Positions 52,918 to 62,225 of a stretch of 64,000 nt of DNA are shown here, piece after piece (position 1 is the stretch's first letter; each line of letters opens with the position of its first letter). The position numbers were made by a program, and so were the translations under genes. Location of the stretch: assembly GCA_036960605.1 (NCBI GenBank), contig JBALXI010000001.1, positions 248,001-312,000 on the forward strand, given 5' to 3'. The DNA comes from Oleispira sp036960605. Lineage in GTDB: Bacteria > Pseudomonadota > Gammaproteobacteria > Pseudomonadales > Oceanobacteraceae. A model generated the notes under the pieces. It was not told the origin of the DNA. It made no database searches and saw nothing but the letters and a program-made list of their open reading frames with translations.

Positions 52918-54516
52918 ATGAAGCGTTGGAATGGTTGGGGCGATGATGATAATAATTTGGATTTTGAGTTAAGTACTTCCTCTCGAGAATTTATTGAAAA
53001 TCGTATTGGACAATCGAACCCTCTAAAAGATGCCACCTTAGAAGACGTACTTGCGACTGTTCCGCCGTCACGGTTACCTGAACATCGCCTGATTAGTACG
53101 CAAGCAGAAGATCGTTTGCGCCATAGCCGTGGCCAAAGTATTCCTGACTGGCTCGCGATGCGCAGTGGCGACTTTGGGGTTTTCCCTGATGGTGTGGCCT
53201 TCCCTGAAACCAGTGATGACGTGCAAGAATTATTGCAGTTTGCTCAAAGCAATAATTTTAACGTGATTCCTTATGGCGGCGGTACATCCGTCTGTGGCCA
53301 CATTACTCCTGAAGGTGGTGATACTCCGGTTATTACCGTATCGATGGTACGCATGAACAGCTTGATGGCTTTGGATAAAGAAAGCCAAATTGCGACCTTT
53401 GGTGCCGGTACGTTAGGCCCAGATGTAGAAGCGCAGCTGGGAAAACAAGGCTTTACCTTAGGTCATTTCCCTCAATCTTGGGAACTTTCCACCGTGGGAG
53501 GTTGGGTCGCAAGCCGCTCGAGTGGGCAGCAGTCTTTGCGTTATGGCCGCATTGAAAAATTGTTTGCCGGTGGTCGTATTGAAACCTTGCAAGGCACGTT
53601 AGATATTCCTACTTTTCCGGCGTCTTCTGCCGGTCCCGACATGCGCGAGTTGTTTATGGGAAGCGAAGGCCGCATGGGGATTATTACCGAAGTTAAAGTG
53701 CGAGTGACACCACTGGCCGATAATGAAGATTTTTATGTCGCCTTTTTCCCTAGTTGGGAGGCGGGCATGCGTGCGACACGAGAAATCGTGCAAAACGGCA
53801 TACAGCTTTCAATGATGCGTTTGAGTAACCCTACCGAAACGGCGACACACCTTAAATTAGCTGGGTATGAAGGGGCGGTGAAACTGCTCGAAACCTATTT
53901 GAATATCCGCGGTGCTAGCGAAGGCAAAACGATGTTTACCTTTGGCACGACGGGCTCGAAGGGACAATGTAAATCAGCGCTAAAACTAACGCGCCAATTT
54001 ATTAGTAAGCACAAGGGTATTTATACCGGTGCTGGCATGGGCAAGCGTTGGCAGCACAGCCGTTTTCGCGCCCCTTATCTACGTCATGGTCTTTGGGATA
54101 TCGGCGTTATCGTCGATACCATGGAGACTTGCTTAGACTGGTCTAGCGTGCCGGCTGCAGTGGCAGGAATGGAAGCCGATATAGGCAATGCGCTGGCTGA
54201 ATTTAATGAAGTGGTGCATGTTTTTACTCATCTATCGCACTTCTACGGTCAAGGCTGCAGTGTTTATACGACGTTTATATTCCGTGCGGGCAGTGATTAT
54301 GAAGAGACGATGAAGCGTTGGCAGAAACTTAAAGCAGCCGGTGCCGAAGCGATTGTTAGACACGGTGGCACCATCAGTCATCAGCATGGTGTGGGTAAAG
54401 ATCACGCGCCTTATCTGCCTGCAGAAAAAGGCGTATTGGGTATAAAAGCGATTCAACAACTGTGCGACATGTTTGATCCTGATGGCCGCATGAATCCTGG
54501 GAAGTTATTGCCTTAA
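52918..54516 (+). CDS. AGPS-like FAD-binding alkyl-DHAP synthase homologue
   Basis: A 532-residue flavoprotein of the vanillyl-alcohol-oxidase fold. The FAD domain shows PYGGGTSVCGHI (118-129) and GHFPQSWELSTVGGWVASR (182-200). These closely follow the eukaryotic alkyldihydroxyacetonephosphate synthase pattern, GH-x-P-x-S-x-E-x-STVGGWV. The cap domain has HFYGQGCSVYTTFIF with a candidate catalytic Tyr, and the C-terminal TISHQHGVGKDHAPYL carries His-Gln-His (488-490) where AGPS has three His. AGPS swaps an acyl for an alkyl chain on DHAP, making ether lipids. The substrate here is unproven. MKRWNGWG at the N-terminus is common in these bacterial relatives. Confidence 0.85.
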   Translation: MKRWNGWGDDDNNLDFELSTSSREFIENRIGQSNPLKDATLEDVLATVPPSRLPEHRLISTQAEDRLRHSRGQSIPDWLAMRSGDFGVFPDGVAFPETSDDVQELLQFAQSNNFNVIPYGGGTSVCGHITPEGGDTPVITVSMVRMNSLMALDKESQIATFGAGTLGPDVEAQLGKQGFTLGHFPQSWELSTVGGWVASRSSGQQSLRYGRIEKLFAGGRIETLQGTLDIPTFPASSAGPDMRELFMGSEGRMGIITEVKVRVTPLADNEDFYVAFFPSWEAGMRATREIVQNGIQLSMMRLSNPTETATHLKLAGYEGAVKLLETYLNIRGASEGKTMFTFGTTGSKGQCKSALKLTRQFISKHKGIYTGAGMGKRWQHSRFRAPYLRHGLWDIGVIVDTMETCLDWSSVPAAVAGMEADIGNALAEFNEVVHVFTHLSHFYGQGCSVYTTFIFRAGSDYEETMKRWQKLKAAGAEAIVRHGGTISHQHGVGKDHAPYLPAEKGVLGIKAIQQLCDMFDPDGRMNPGKLLP

Positions 54517-54598
54517 ACTACTTTCCTCCTTCTTATTAATATCTGTCTTTGCTGGGTATCAATCGCCCAGCCTTGATTTTAATTGAGATATTCCCTGT

Positions 54599-55213
54599 AT
54601 GAAAATCAGCATCATTTGCGGCAGTCATCGAGTCAAATCACAAAGTAATAAAGTTTCAAAAAAATTAGAAAAAAAGCTACTCGCGGAAGGTTGTTGCGAT
54701 GAAGTTTATTTATTAGACCTGGCCGAAAATCCCTTGCCTTTATGGGAAGAGAAAATATGGGACGGCGACCTTGAGTGGAGCCAACGCTTGACGCCCATCA
54801 GCGCACAGCTGGCTGAATCGGATGCGTTTATTATTGTATGTCCAGAGTGGCACGGCATGGCCCCAGCCGGTTTAAAGAACTTTTTCCTGATGTGGGGTAA
54901 AGGTGAATTGGCTCATAAGCCGGCCTTGATAGTCGCCATTTCATCGGCCGACGGTGGTTCGTTTCCTTTGGCTGAATTACGCATGAGTAGCTATAAAAAT
55001 AACCGCATTTGTTATTTGCCAGAACACCTTATTATTCGCCAAGTGGAATATGTATTTAACCCAGATCCGGCTGACAATAACGAAGCAGCGCATAGCTATT
55101 TTGATAACCGAGCTAGCTATTGTTTAACACTATTACAGCAATACGCCATGGCGTTTCGTACCATTCGTGCCAGTGGCGCGGGCGACTTATCACTCTATAA
55201 AAGTGGCATGTAG
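54599..55213 (+). CDS. NADPH-dependent FMN reductase-like flavodoxin-fold oxidoreductase
   Basis: A 204-residue protein. The phosphate-binding loop region is IICGSHRVKSQSNKV, and the flavin-contacting stretch is VCPEWHGMAPAGLKNFFLMWG, a variant of the family's PEYNGSxPGxLKN pattern. These enzymes reduce FMN or quinones with NAD(P)H. It lies 82 bases after the AGPS-like gene and five bases before an AraC gene, suggesting one transcript. A reductase supplying electrons to the AGMO-like oxygenase further along is conceivable but speculative. Confidence 0.87.
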   Translation: MKISIICGSHRVKSQSNKVSKKLEKKLLAEGCCDEVYLLDLAENPLPLWEEKIWDGDLEWSQRLTPISAQLAESDAFIIVCPEWHGMAPAGLKNFFLMWGKGELAHKPALIVAISSADGGSFPLAELRMSSYKNNRICYLPEHLIIRQVEYVFNPDPADNNEAAHSYFDNRASYCLTLLQQYAMAFRTIRASGAGDLSLYKSGM

Positions 55214-55218
55214 CGCTA

Positions 55219-56208
55219 ATGAACGTTTTGCTGGTAAAAACCGCATCGTTAACCGGTTTTCCTGAACTGGTCAGGGAGCTCGGTGGGCAGCCTGAAGATT
55301 TAATGAAACAAGTAGGCTTAGGTTTAAGTTTATTCGATGACCCTGAGCAAATGATGAGCAGTGAAACGCTATCTGAGCTTTTTGATCTATCGGCCAAAGC
55401 ATTAAACTGTCCTTGTTTGGGCTTGTTATTATCACAAAGACAAGGGCTTTCTATTTTAGGGCCGGTTGGGTTAATCATGCGCCAGTCGCCGACGTTTTAT
55501 GATGCGATCATGGCGCTACAAAAATACATTCATCTTCGCAGTGAAGCCGGAACCTTCAGTTTGGAGGTAGACCAGGGCATTGCGATCATTAAATATTCAG
55601 CCAGTATTAATGGCGTAGATCATAGTTGCCAAGTGACAGATCTATCTCTGGGCATTGGTTGTCATTTGATGCGCTTGTATATCGGAGAGGGTTGGAATCC
55701 TCGGGCCGTTTATTTTCAGCATACGCCAGCGCCTGATTTATCCCCTTATAATCGAATTTTTAAAGCGCCGGTTTCTTTCCAACAAACATTTAGTGGATTG
55801 GTATTTGATGCGCGTATTCTGCACGCAACGATCGGTTCTTTTGAACCAGAAATACAGCAGTTCTTAGGGCAGTATTTGGATGATCAAGAGCGCACAAGAA
55901 AACCAGATTTTATTCATCAAGTCAGTCTTATTATTCAGGGGTTATTGCCGAAGGGGCAGTGCTCATTGCAGGCAGTCGCGCACCTTTTGGGACTCAAGGA
56001 GCGGTCATTACAGCGTCGTTTAAAACTTGAAGCGACTACCTTTCAAAGAGTATTAGATCAGGTTAGGCAAAACATTGCGCAACAATATTTGCAAACAACC
56101 GCGACAGATTTAACTGTGTTAGCGCAGTTATTAGGTTACGCCGATTTAAGCATATTCTCTAAGGCCTTTAAAAAATGGTTTGGAATTGCGCCTTCGCAAT
56201 ATAAATAA
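55219..56208 (+). CDS. AraC family transcriptional regulator (first)
   Basis: A 329-residue protein. The N-terminal arabinose-binding-like domain (about 15-210) is of the type found in OruR/ArgR-like regulators (LSELFDLSAKALNCPCLGLLL). The C-terminal pair of AraC helix-turn-helices includes SLQAVAHLLGLKERSLQRRL and the conserved LGYADLSIFSKAFKKWFGIAPSQYK. It starts five bases after the reductase stop with almost no ribosome site, so translation is probably coupled. A likely regulator of the neighbouring lipid-type genes. Confidence 0.93.
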   Translation: MNVLLVKTASLTGFPELVRELGGQPEDLMKQVGLGLSLFDDPEQMMSSETLSELFDLSAKALNCPCLGLLLSQRQGLSILGPVGLIMRQSPTFYDAIMALQKYIHLRSEAGTFSLEVDQGIAIIKYSASINGVDHSCQVTDLSLGIGCHLMRLYIGEGWNPRAVYFQHTPAPDLSPYNRIFKAPVSFQQTFSGLVFDARILHATIGSFEPEIQQFLGQYLDDQERTRKPDFIHQVSLIIQGLLPKGQCSLQAVAHLLGLKERSLQRRLKLEATTFQRVLDQVRQNIAQQYLQTTATDLTVLAQLLGYADLSIFSKAFKKWFGIAPSQYK

Positions 56209-56243
56209 AAACAACCGCATTCTTGTATAATACGGTTGTTTTT
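56207..56243. terminator. Bidirectional hairpin terminator between the AraC and FGGY genes
   Basis: AAAAACAACCG (56207-56217) pairs with CGGTTGTTTTT (56233-56243), with a 15-base loop and A/T-runs on both sides. It sits exactly between two convergent genes. Confidence 0.8.
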
Positions 56244-56267
56244 AATCGCTGCTTTAAAGCGCTAAAC

Positions 56268-57830
56268 TTACTTTGGATAACCGGTGATTTTTCGTATCGA
56301 TTTATACAAAGGGCTGAGCTTTTCGTACATTTTCTGATAGACCTCATTATACAGCTGGTCGTAGATACGTTTGTTTTCTAAATTAGGCGTGAACTTTTCA
56401 CCGGGATGGGTCATGTTCGTAATCGCGCTTTCATAGTCTGGGTAGAGTCCTACCCCAACAGCAGCATTGATTGCGGCACCTAAGCCAGACGTCTCAAACG
56501 TATGTGGGCGTTCCGCAGTAATGCCAAAAATATCGGCAGTAATTTGCATCGCTTCGTCGCTTTGTGAACCACCCCCTGAAACTTTTAAGGTGGTTATTTT
56601 AACCCCCGACTTTTTCTCTGATAGTTCTTTACCTTCGCGCAGAGCATACGCGAGGCCTTCAATAATGGCGCGGTATATGTGAGCCCGAGTATGGACATCA
56701 CCAAAACCAATCATCGCGCCTTTGGCTTCTGGGCCAGGAACTCGAATGCCAGGATTCCAATAAGGTTGTAGCACCAGCCCCATAGAACCGGCGGGAACTT
56801 GCTTGAGTAAATCGTCAAATAGCACCTCAGGTTCGATACCTTGTGCGGCGGCCAATTGCTGTTCGCGTAAGCCAAACTCTCGCTTAAACCAGCTCACCAT
56901 CCAATACCCTCGTTGCACGATAACTTCCATATTGTAGGCATTCGGCATCGCCGCAGGGTAGGGGGGGATATGGCGAATAGTTTCGATATATTGGTTATTA
57001 GTAATGTTGTAAGTGGCCGTTGTGCCGTAGCTGAGGCTGCCTATTTCTGGCGTAACACAACCAGAACCTAATACTTCGCAAGCCTTATCTGAGCCTGCTG
57101 AAATCAGTGAGAGACCTTCCGGAATACCTGTTTCAAGCGCGGATTGCGCGCTTATTTTCCCCAGCTCAGAGCCGCAAGGAATTAACTCGGGTAGCATCTC
57201 TGGACGAATAGGCAGAGCACTCCATTTCCAATCTTTGTCACCACACCATTTGTGGTTTTTAAAATCAAATGGCAGGTAGCCTACTTGACTAGAAACAGAA
57301 TCGACAAATTTCCCTGTCAGTTTAAAACTGTGATAACCCGACAGTAATAAGTATTTGTGAGTTTGTTGCCAAATTTCAGGTTGCTGATGTTTAATCCAGC
57401 TGGCCTCTGCTTGTGAACGGAAATACTTTATCGTCTTTTTTTCACCGACTAGGCCAAATAATAATTTCCAGCCTAAGCCCATGCTATCGAGTTCGTCTTG
57501 TTCTCTTTGATCCAGCCAAACAATTGCCGGACGTAGAGACTTCCCTTCGCGGTCAACATTAATCATAGTCGCGCGCTGAGTTGTTAGAGCGACCGCTTTT
57601 ATTTGTGATTTTGGAAAATCGATTTTCGCCCACAATTGTTGGCAGGCCTCACACAACTTCGCCCAATAGTATTCTGGTTCTTGCTCAGCCCAACCAGGCT
57701 GGTTTGAAAAATAAGGATCAATATCCACTTTTGTTTTCGCGACCACCTGGCCATCGAGATCAAAAATTAATGCACGAACACTTTGAGTACCATTATCAAT
57801 GGCGAGTATATATTTTTTATTTTTATTCAT
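56268..57830 (-). CDS. FGGY-family carbohydrate/polyol kinase
   Basis: A 520-residue kinase of the glycerol/xylulose kinase group. The ATP site motifs are LAIDNGTQSVRALIF (N-terminal), the SYGTTATYNIT stretch and LKVSGGGSQSDEAMQITADIF; substrate residues lie in WLDQRE. The substrate is not predictable beyond a polyol or ketose; in this setting glycerol, dihydroxyacetone or an alkyl-glycerol is possible. The ATG at 57830 is chosen for AGAGA six bases upstream; the preceding 14 in-frame codons are not conserved. It lies 83 bases downstream of the decarboxylase-like gene and is probably cotranscribed. Confidence 0.9.
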   Translation of the reverse strand: MNKNKKYILAIDNGTQSVRALIFDLDGQVVAKTKVDIDPYFSNQPGWAEQEPEYYWAKLCEACQQLWAKIDFPKSQIKAVALTTQRATMINVDREGKSLRPAIVWLDQREQDELDSMGLGWKLLFGLVGEKKTIKYFRSQAEASWIKHQQPEIWQQTHKYLLLSGYHSFKLTGKFVDSVSSQVGYLPFDFKNHKWCGDKDWKWSALPIRPEMLPELIPCGSELGKISAQSALETGIPEGLSLISAGSDKACEVLGSGCVTPEIGSLSYGTTATYNITNNQYIETIRHIPPYPAAMPNAYNMEVIVQRGYWMVSWFKREFGLREQQLAAAQGIEPEVLFDDLLKQVPAGSMGLVLQPYWNPGIRVPGPEAKGAMIGFGDVHTRAHIYRAIIEGLAYALREGKELSEKKSGVKITTLKVSGGGSQSDEAMQITADIFGITAERPHTFETSGLGAAINAAVGVGLYPDYESAITNMTHPGEKFTPNLENKRIYDQLYNEVYQKMYEKLSPLYKSIRKITGYPK

Positions 57831-57913
57831 AATGTTCTCTATGTTAACGGCAAGCCATAATGATCTTCCCAAAGCGCTTTCTATTAGTAAAGAATATCTG
57901 TTGGCTGCTTCTA

Positions 57914-58663
57914 TTATTTAACGATGACACCTGCATGGAGTCGTGATTGAAAATCGCGACTGGCCATGACAGCAAGTGGGCGACGATTGTTTAGCCCCAT
58001 TGCCGTTAGATTTTTAGCCATTACATGTTGGCTAGCACCCACCGTTAACTTTAAACTGTGAAAAAGGTGGGCTTTGTAGTTGCCACGAACATTCACGCTT
58101 GAACGTAAGGTATCAGTGCCTACATGCGAGTAGGTAATACCACTTAGAGTCGGCGCCTTGATGCCAAGATTAAGCTGACCATTTAACTTTGCAATACTGC
58201 CTTCTTGAGGGTCCATCACTTCAGCATCAAATCTATTTTTTCCTAACGAGAAGGGGATTTCGGTAACAAATTTAGGGTACCCCCATATTTCTTGCCCTGC
58301 GATATTGGCTGCTTCTGTTGTTACGGGCAGGTTTACAATATAGAAACCGACTTGGCTGTTATCAATATTACCGAGTAAATCTAGGTAGTTGCTTGAAGGT
58401 TTCTTCGCGCCTTCGCGTAATACCGGAATGGCGATACCCACTTCATTGTAACTGCCGACGGTGGTATCACTGTATTGATAGAAGCTAATCCAAACCAAAG
58501 GACTTCTACCTAAGTGCAGAGCAGGAATAAATTCAGTTCCTTGCAGCAACGTTTCTATGCCCCGTATATCAGCTTTAAATATAGCAATGAGGTTTTGTGT
58601 ATCATAAAAGCTAATGGGAAGTTCAACGTCTCCTGTGCTGGTTTTGAAAGTAGATTTAGGCAC
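57914..58663 (-). CDS. Acetoacetate decarboxylase family protein
   Basis: A 249-residue protein with the ADC fold. The Schiff-base lysine region is GQEIWGYPKFVTEI (Lys131), matching the E-x-x-GYPK motif of acetoacetate decarboxylase. The family also contains aldolase-dehydratases and enzymes with other 2- or 3-oxo acid substrates, so decarboxylase activity is not assured. It is divergent from the second AraC gene across about 150 bases, and first in a two-gene unit with the FGGY kinase. No 3-oxoacid CoA-transferase or acetone pathway gene is nearby. Confidence 0.87.
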   Translation of the reverse strand: MPKSTFKTSTGDVELPISFYDTQNLIAIFKADIRGIETLLQGTEFIPALHLGRSPLVWISFYQYSDTTVGSYNEVGIAIPVLREGAKKPSSNYLDLLGNIDNSQVGFYIVNLPVTTEAANIAGQEIWGYPKFVTEIPFSLGKNRFDAEVMDPQEGSIAKLNGQLNLGIKAPTLSGITYSHVGTDTLRSSVNVRGNYKAHLFHSLKLTVGASQHVMAKNLTAMGLNNRRPLAVMASRDFQSRLHAGVIVK

Positions 58664-58816
58664 TTGAAAAATGGATCTTCTTGATAATTAGCGTTCATCG
58701 TATGTACTCGAATTTGAAACGAATTTTATATTGTGTTTCATATTAGATTACTCACGACCTTTATTTTATGGTCTAATCGGTCGCATAATTGATTATTTCG
58801 GACAAGGTCAGTGGCT

Positions 58817-59839
58817 ATGACGTTTACCCATTCAGTACCCACTAAGCAGCAGTCTATAATTGGAGTTTCTCCATTGGTGGCGTTAATTGAAAGCTATGGG
58901 GTTTCACCGATACCGATACTTGAACGCACGGGCATAACACTGAACATGCTAAAGGATGCTAAAGCTAAAATTAGCTTTAGCCAGGAACTTGCGTTTATTA
59001 GTGCCATGTTGGATTTGATTGTCGACTCAGACATTGGCTTTCGTGCCGGAAAATATTATAAGCTCAACTCCTTTGGACATCTTGGATTAGCGGTGGCCAC
59101 TTGCGATAGCGTAGAAGATGCGATTCAGTTATTCATAAAATATATTCAGCTTTCCTATACTCACTTTGATGTTTCATTTTTCAAAACAGAGGGGAAAGCC
59201 ATTTTAAGATTTAAGGATCTGTGTGAATTAAAAGAACTCAGGCGCTTTTATATTGAACGTGATTTTTCTTTCATGATGATATCAACGAGAGACATGTTTC
59301 CGCGTACGCTAGCCAATCAAAAATTTAAAGCCATTCATTTTGATTATGAGTGTCCAACGACAGTCGCGCAATATGAAGCTCTGTTTGAATGCACGGTTAG
59401 ATTTTCAATGCCGTTCAACGAAATTCAGTTCGATGAACGCTATCTTGATCGACCGCTGCCACAGGCTAACCCGTTAACCCGCCAGTTACTTGAAGAACAA
59501 TGCGAATTTCAAAAGGTAGAAGCGATTGGCCCTGAAGGCTATGTTCAGAAAATACAGCAAGTAATACGAAACAGCGAAGACATGATTCCTAATTTGGAAG
59601 AAATTGCCAAACAATTTCATACGACTTCCCGCACGATTAGGCGCAAACTTAAAACAGAAGGCTATAGTTTTCAGGCGCTTCTTAGCGAGGAACTTAGTCG
59701 CAAAGCCATTCATTATCTTGAAACGACTACGATCACCGTAGAGCAAATCTCACTGAAACTGGGTTACAGTGAATCCTCCAGTTTTATTCACGCATTCAAG
59801 CGCTGGACTGGGAAAGTCCCTAAAGCTTATCGAAGCTAG
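58817..59839 (+). CDS. AraC family transcriptional regulator (second)
   Basis: A 340-residue protein with an N-terminal arabinose-binding-like domain and a C-terminal AraC double helix-turn-helix (EEIAKQFHTTSRTIRRKL and LGYSESSSFIHAFKRWTGKV then PKAYRS). The ATG at 58817 has AAGG nine bases upstream; the in-frame GTG two codons earlier is too close to that site. Divergent from the decarboxylase-kinase pair and upstream of the AGMO-like gene, so it is well placed to control both sides. Confidence 0.93.
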   Translation: MTFTHSVPTKQQSIIGVSPLVALIESYGVSPIPILERTGITLNMLKDAKAKISFSQELAFISAMLDLIVDSDIGFRAGKYYKLNSFGHLGLAVATCDSVEDAIQLFIKYIQLSYTHFDVSFFKTEGKAILRFKDLCELKELRRFYIERDFSFMMISTRDMFPRTLANQKFKAIHFDYECPTTVAQYEALFECTVRFSMPFNEIQFDERYLDRPLPQANPLTRQLLEEQCEFQKVEAIGPEGYVQKIQQVIRNSEDMIPNLEEIAKQFHTTSRTIRRKLKTEGYSFQALLSEELSRKAIHYLETTTITVEQISLKLGYSESSSFIHAFKRWTGKVPKAYRS

Positions 59840-59978
59840 AGAGAGGTTATTGACTAATTATTGTCTTCAAATTGAGCGGTGTGTCATGAATTAACCATTA
59901 TGTGACGTGATATGACAAGCAGATACCCCTAAAGAAACGTATTGTATTAAACCAATAAAAATAATAACGAGTTTAATG

Positions 59979-60026
59979 ATGCAAAAACTAAACGGAAGAG
60001 AAATTGCGGGGCTAAGTCCACGATGA
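59979..60026 (+). CDS. Possible 15-residue leader peptide overlapping the AGMO-like start
   Basis: A short frame encodes MQKLNGREIAGLSPR and its TGA stop overlaps the next ATG (ATGA). A second ATG lies directly upstream in frame (59976). The AGMO-like gene has only a poor ribosome site of its own, so coupling through this leader would help its translation. The ribosome site for the leader itself is weak (CGAG). It could be chance. Confidence 0.3.
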   Translation: MQKLNGREIAGLSPR

Positions 60027-61138
60027 ACGTTACTCTATTACAGTATGCAATCCCTGTTTTTTTTGCTTTGATATTTATCGAAGCACTTTACTCGCATTTT
60101 AAAGGCCTGGATTTATACAATCTGAGAAACAGTTTGAGCTGTCTTGGTTGTGGGATGTTTACGACGAGCTTAGAAATCTTTATAAAAGCGGGTTTGGTCG
60201 CGCTTTATATCTGGGTCTACGATAACTTCTCCTTGACTGAGTTGGCCGATAATAGCTGGATTACTTGGATCGCTGGTTTAGTGCTCTTTGACTTTCTTTG
60301 GTACTGGGCACATAGAAAGTCTCATGAAATTAATATTCTTTGGGCGGGGCATGTACCGCATCATCAATCTGAAGAATTTAATTTAACCGCGGGTTTAAGA
60401 CAAGGCGCGTTACAGGATTTTATGTACTGGCCTTTTTATCTGATTATGGCCGTATTGGGGTTCTCAGCAGAAATGTTCATCGCGCAAATGTTAATTAATA
60501 AGTTCTATGGGTTTTGGTTGCATACGCGTGCCATTGGCAAGTTACCGTTGATCGAAGGTATTCTTGGCACGCCTTCTGCGCATCGTGTTCACCATGGCAT
60601 GAATGATCAATATATTGATAAAAATCATGGTGGTATTTTCATGGTGTTTGATCGTATGTTTGGCACCTATCAAGAAGAAAATGAAGAAGTTATCTATGGT
60701 GTACGCAAGCGCTATACCAGTTTTAATCCGGTAATGGCTCATTTTGATTGGATGCATTCTATGTGGAAAGATGCACGTCTTGCCGGTAGTAAGTGGGATA
60801 AAGTCCGAATTTGGTTTATGCCGACTGGATGGCGACCAGACGATGTTGCGAGTAAAGACCCGCGCCAAAAGTTTAACAAAGACAGCTATGTGAAATTCGA
60901 TGAAAAACCCGGGGAATACCCATACCGCTTAGCATTAGCGCTGTTTATTTTATTGGCTGCGGCTAATCATACGCTGATACTGCAATCAGAATCTTTGAGC
61001 TGGCAGCATAAAGGGACGTTAGTTGTTTTAATTACGCTAGGACTTTATTGGTTGGGACGTTTACTAAACGAATCGAAGCGTATTACTAATTTATCGGGTG
61101 TTAAACTAACGAAAACCAAACTAACGAGAGGGACCTAG
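60023..61138 (+). CDS. AGMO-like membrane di-iron monooxygenase (fatty acid hydroxylase superfamily)
   Basis: A 371-residue membrane protein with about five hydrophobic segments. The di-iron histidine set is complete: HRKSH (97-101), HVPHH (110-114), His167, and HRVHH (187-191). The text around it, HEINILWAGHVPHHQSEEFN, GTPSAHRVHHG and YIDKNHGGIFMVFDRMFGTY, is strikingly close to animal alkylglycerol monooxygenase (TMEM195/AGMO), which oxidises the ether bond of alkylglycerols with O2 and tetrahydrobiopterin. A sterol-desaturase-type hydroxylase acting on another lipid is the main alternative. It shares the region with an AGPS-like synthase, which supports an ether-lipid role. Confidence 0.88.
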   Translation: MNVTLLQYAIPVFFALIFIEALYSHFKGLDLYNLRNSLSCLGCGMFTTSLEIFIKAGLVALYIWVYDNFSLTELADNSWITWIAGLVLFDFLWYWAHRKSHEINILWAGHVPHHQSEEFNLTAGLRQGALQDFMYWPFYLIMAVLGFSAEMFIAQMLINKFYGFWLHTRAIGKLPLIEGILGTPSAHRVHHGMNDQYIDKNHGGIFMVFDRMFGTYQEENEEVIYGVRKRYTSFNPVMAHFDWMHSMWKDARLAGSKWDKVRIWFMPTGWRPDDVASKDPRQKFNKDSYVKFDEKPGEYPYRLALALFILLAAANHTLILQSESLSWQHKGTLVVLITLGLYWLGRLLNESKRITNLSGVKLTKTKLTRGT

Positions 61139-61343
61139 GAAATCAGGGGGATAACATAGATTATCTAAGGGAGGTATCAAAAGCTCTAATTCCACCAACT
61201 TCGAACTGAGGAAGATACCCCTAAGGCTACTCTTATTTAGATATTTTCATTAAGTTTTTTTACTCGGCTATTATGTAAGAGGCCTTACGTAGTAGACTGA
61301 AATACAATGCTAGATAGTTGTTTAAATAGAGAGGGATATTACT

Positions 61344-62177
61344 ATGCTAAAAAAGATAGAGTATAGAGCCAGCATTCCTTTTAGTGCCGCAAGGTTTCAC
61401 CCAATAGTTTATTTTTTCATATCAGCATCTGTACTGCTGATAACGTTACTTGCCTCCCCTAATACCATGGCAAAAACCCTAAATATCGCTACGATTAACG
61501 TCGCACCGTTTGGTTTTTATACTGAAGATAATAAACCAACAGGAATGATGTTCGAGATAAGTAATTTAATCGCGGAAGAAGCTGGAATAGAATACCAGAA
61601 TAAAATTCTGCCTTACGCCCGGACCTCTTATGAAGTCGCCAACGGTGACTCTGATTTTGTACTTAGATATACAAATGAAAAGCTAACAGAAGATGCTATC
61701 CAGGTAGTCTCTGTTGTCCCTATGCGTAATATCGTGATTGGGCTTGCAGGTATTGAATACAAAACATTGAACGATCTTCACGGGAAAACAGTGGCCAGTG
61801 TAAGGGGAGCGGTATTTGATAAACCATTTTCAGACGCCACTGAAATATTAAAAAATGAAACTCATGATTATAGGCAAGGCTTAATGATGCTTTTTAATAA
61901 TCGTTTGGATGCAGTGATTGGTTCAAATGTTGGAATCTATTATACGGCACTCAAAATGAATTATCATCCTGAACAACTAGGTAAACCATTATTGTTAAGT
62001 ACAAAGCATTTTTGGCTACATTTTTCCAAAAAAAATGCCGACGATAAAACTATTGCAGAATTGAGGTCGGCAACGATTAGGCTCCAGCAACAAGGAAAGA
62101 TCCAAGAGATTATCAAGAAGTACATGGGAGAGTATAAATATGTATTTGATAAAACTTTCGCTGTGAATGGGTTGTGA
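61344..62177 (+). CDS. Periplasmic amino-acid-type substrate-binding protein (SBP family 3)
   Basis: A 277-residue exported protein. The N-terminal hydrophobic segment (about 23-43, ending AMA-KTLNIA) is a signal peptide preceded by an unusually long 20-residue positive region. The SBP_bac_3 domain follows (LNIATINVAPFGFYTEDNKP, GMMFEISNLIAEEAGIEY, and MLFNNRLDAVIGSNVGIYYT). No ABC permease or ATPase gene is adjacent, so it is an orphan binding protein, perhaps a sensory or receptor partner. AGGGAT precedes the ATG. Confidence 0.87.
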   Translation: MLKKIEYRASIPFSAARFHPIVYFFISASVLLITLLASPNTMAKTLNIATINVAPFGFYTEDNKPTGMMFEISNLIAEEAGIEYQNKILPYARTSYEVANGDSDFVLRYTNEKLTEDAIQVVSVVPMRNIVIGLAGIEYKTLNDLHGKTVASVRGAVFDKPFSDATEILKNETHDYRQGLMMLFNNRLDAVIGSNVGIYYTALKMNYHPEQLGKPLLLSTKHFWLHFSKKNADDKTIAELRSATIRLQQQGKIQEIIKKYMGEYKYVFDKTFAVNGL

Positions 62178-62225
62178 TTATTCATTCACTTTATGGGCTC
62201 ATCCTTGCTGTAGATTATTATTTCT

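Noticed and set aside
59921..61224. Shared 12-mer AGATACCCCTAA upstream of the AGMO-like and binding-protein genes
   Set aside because: Many 12-base pairs are expected by chance in 64 kb, and the flanks do not match, so I do not claim an AraC site.
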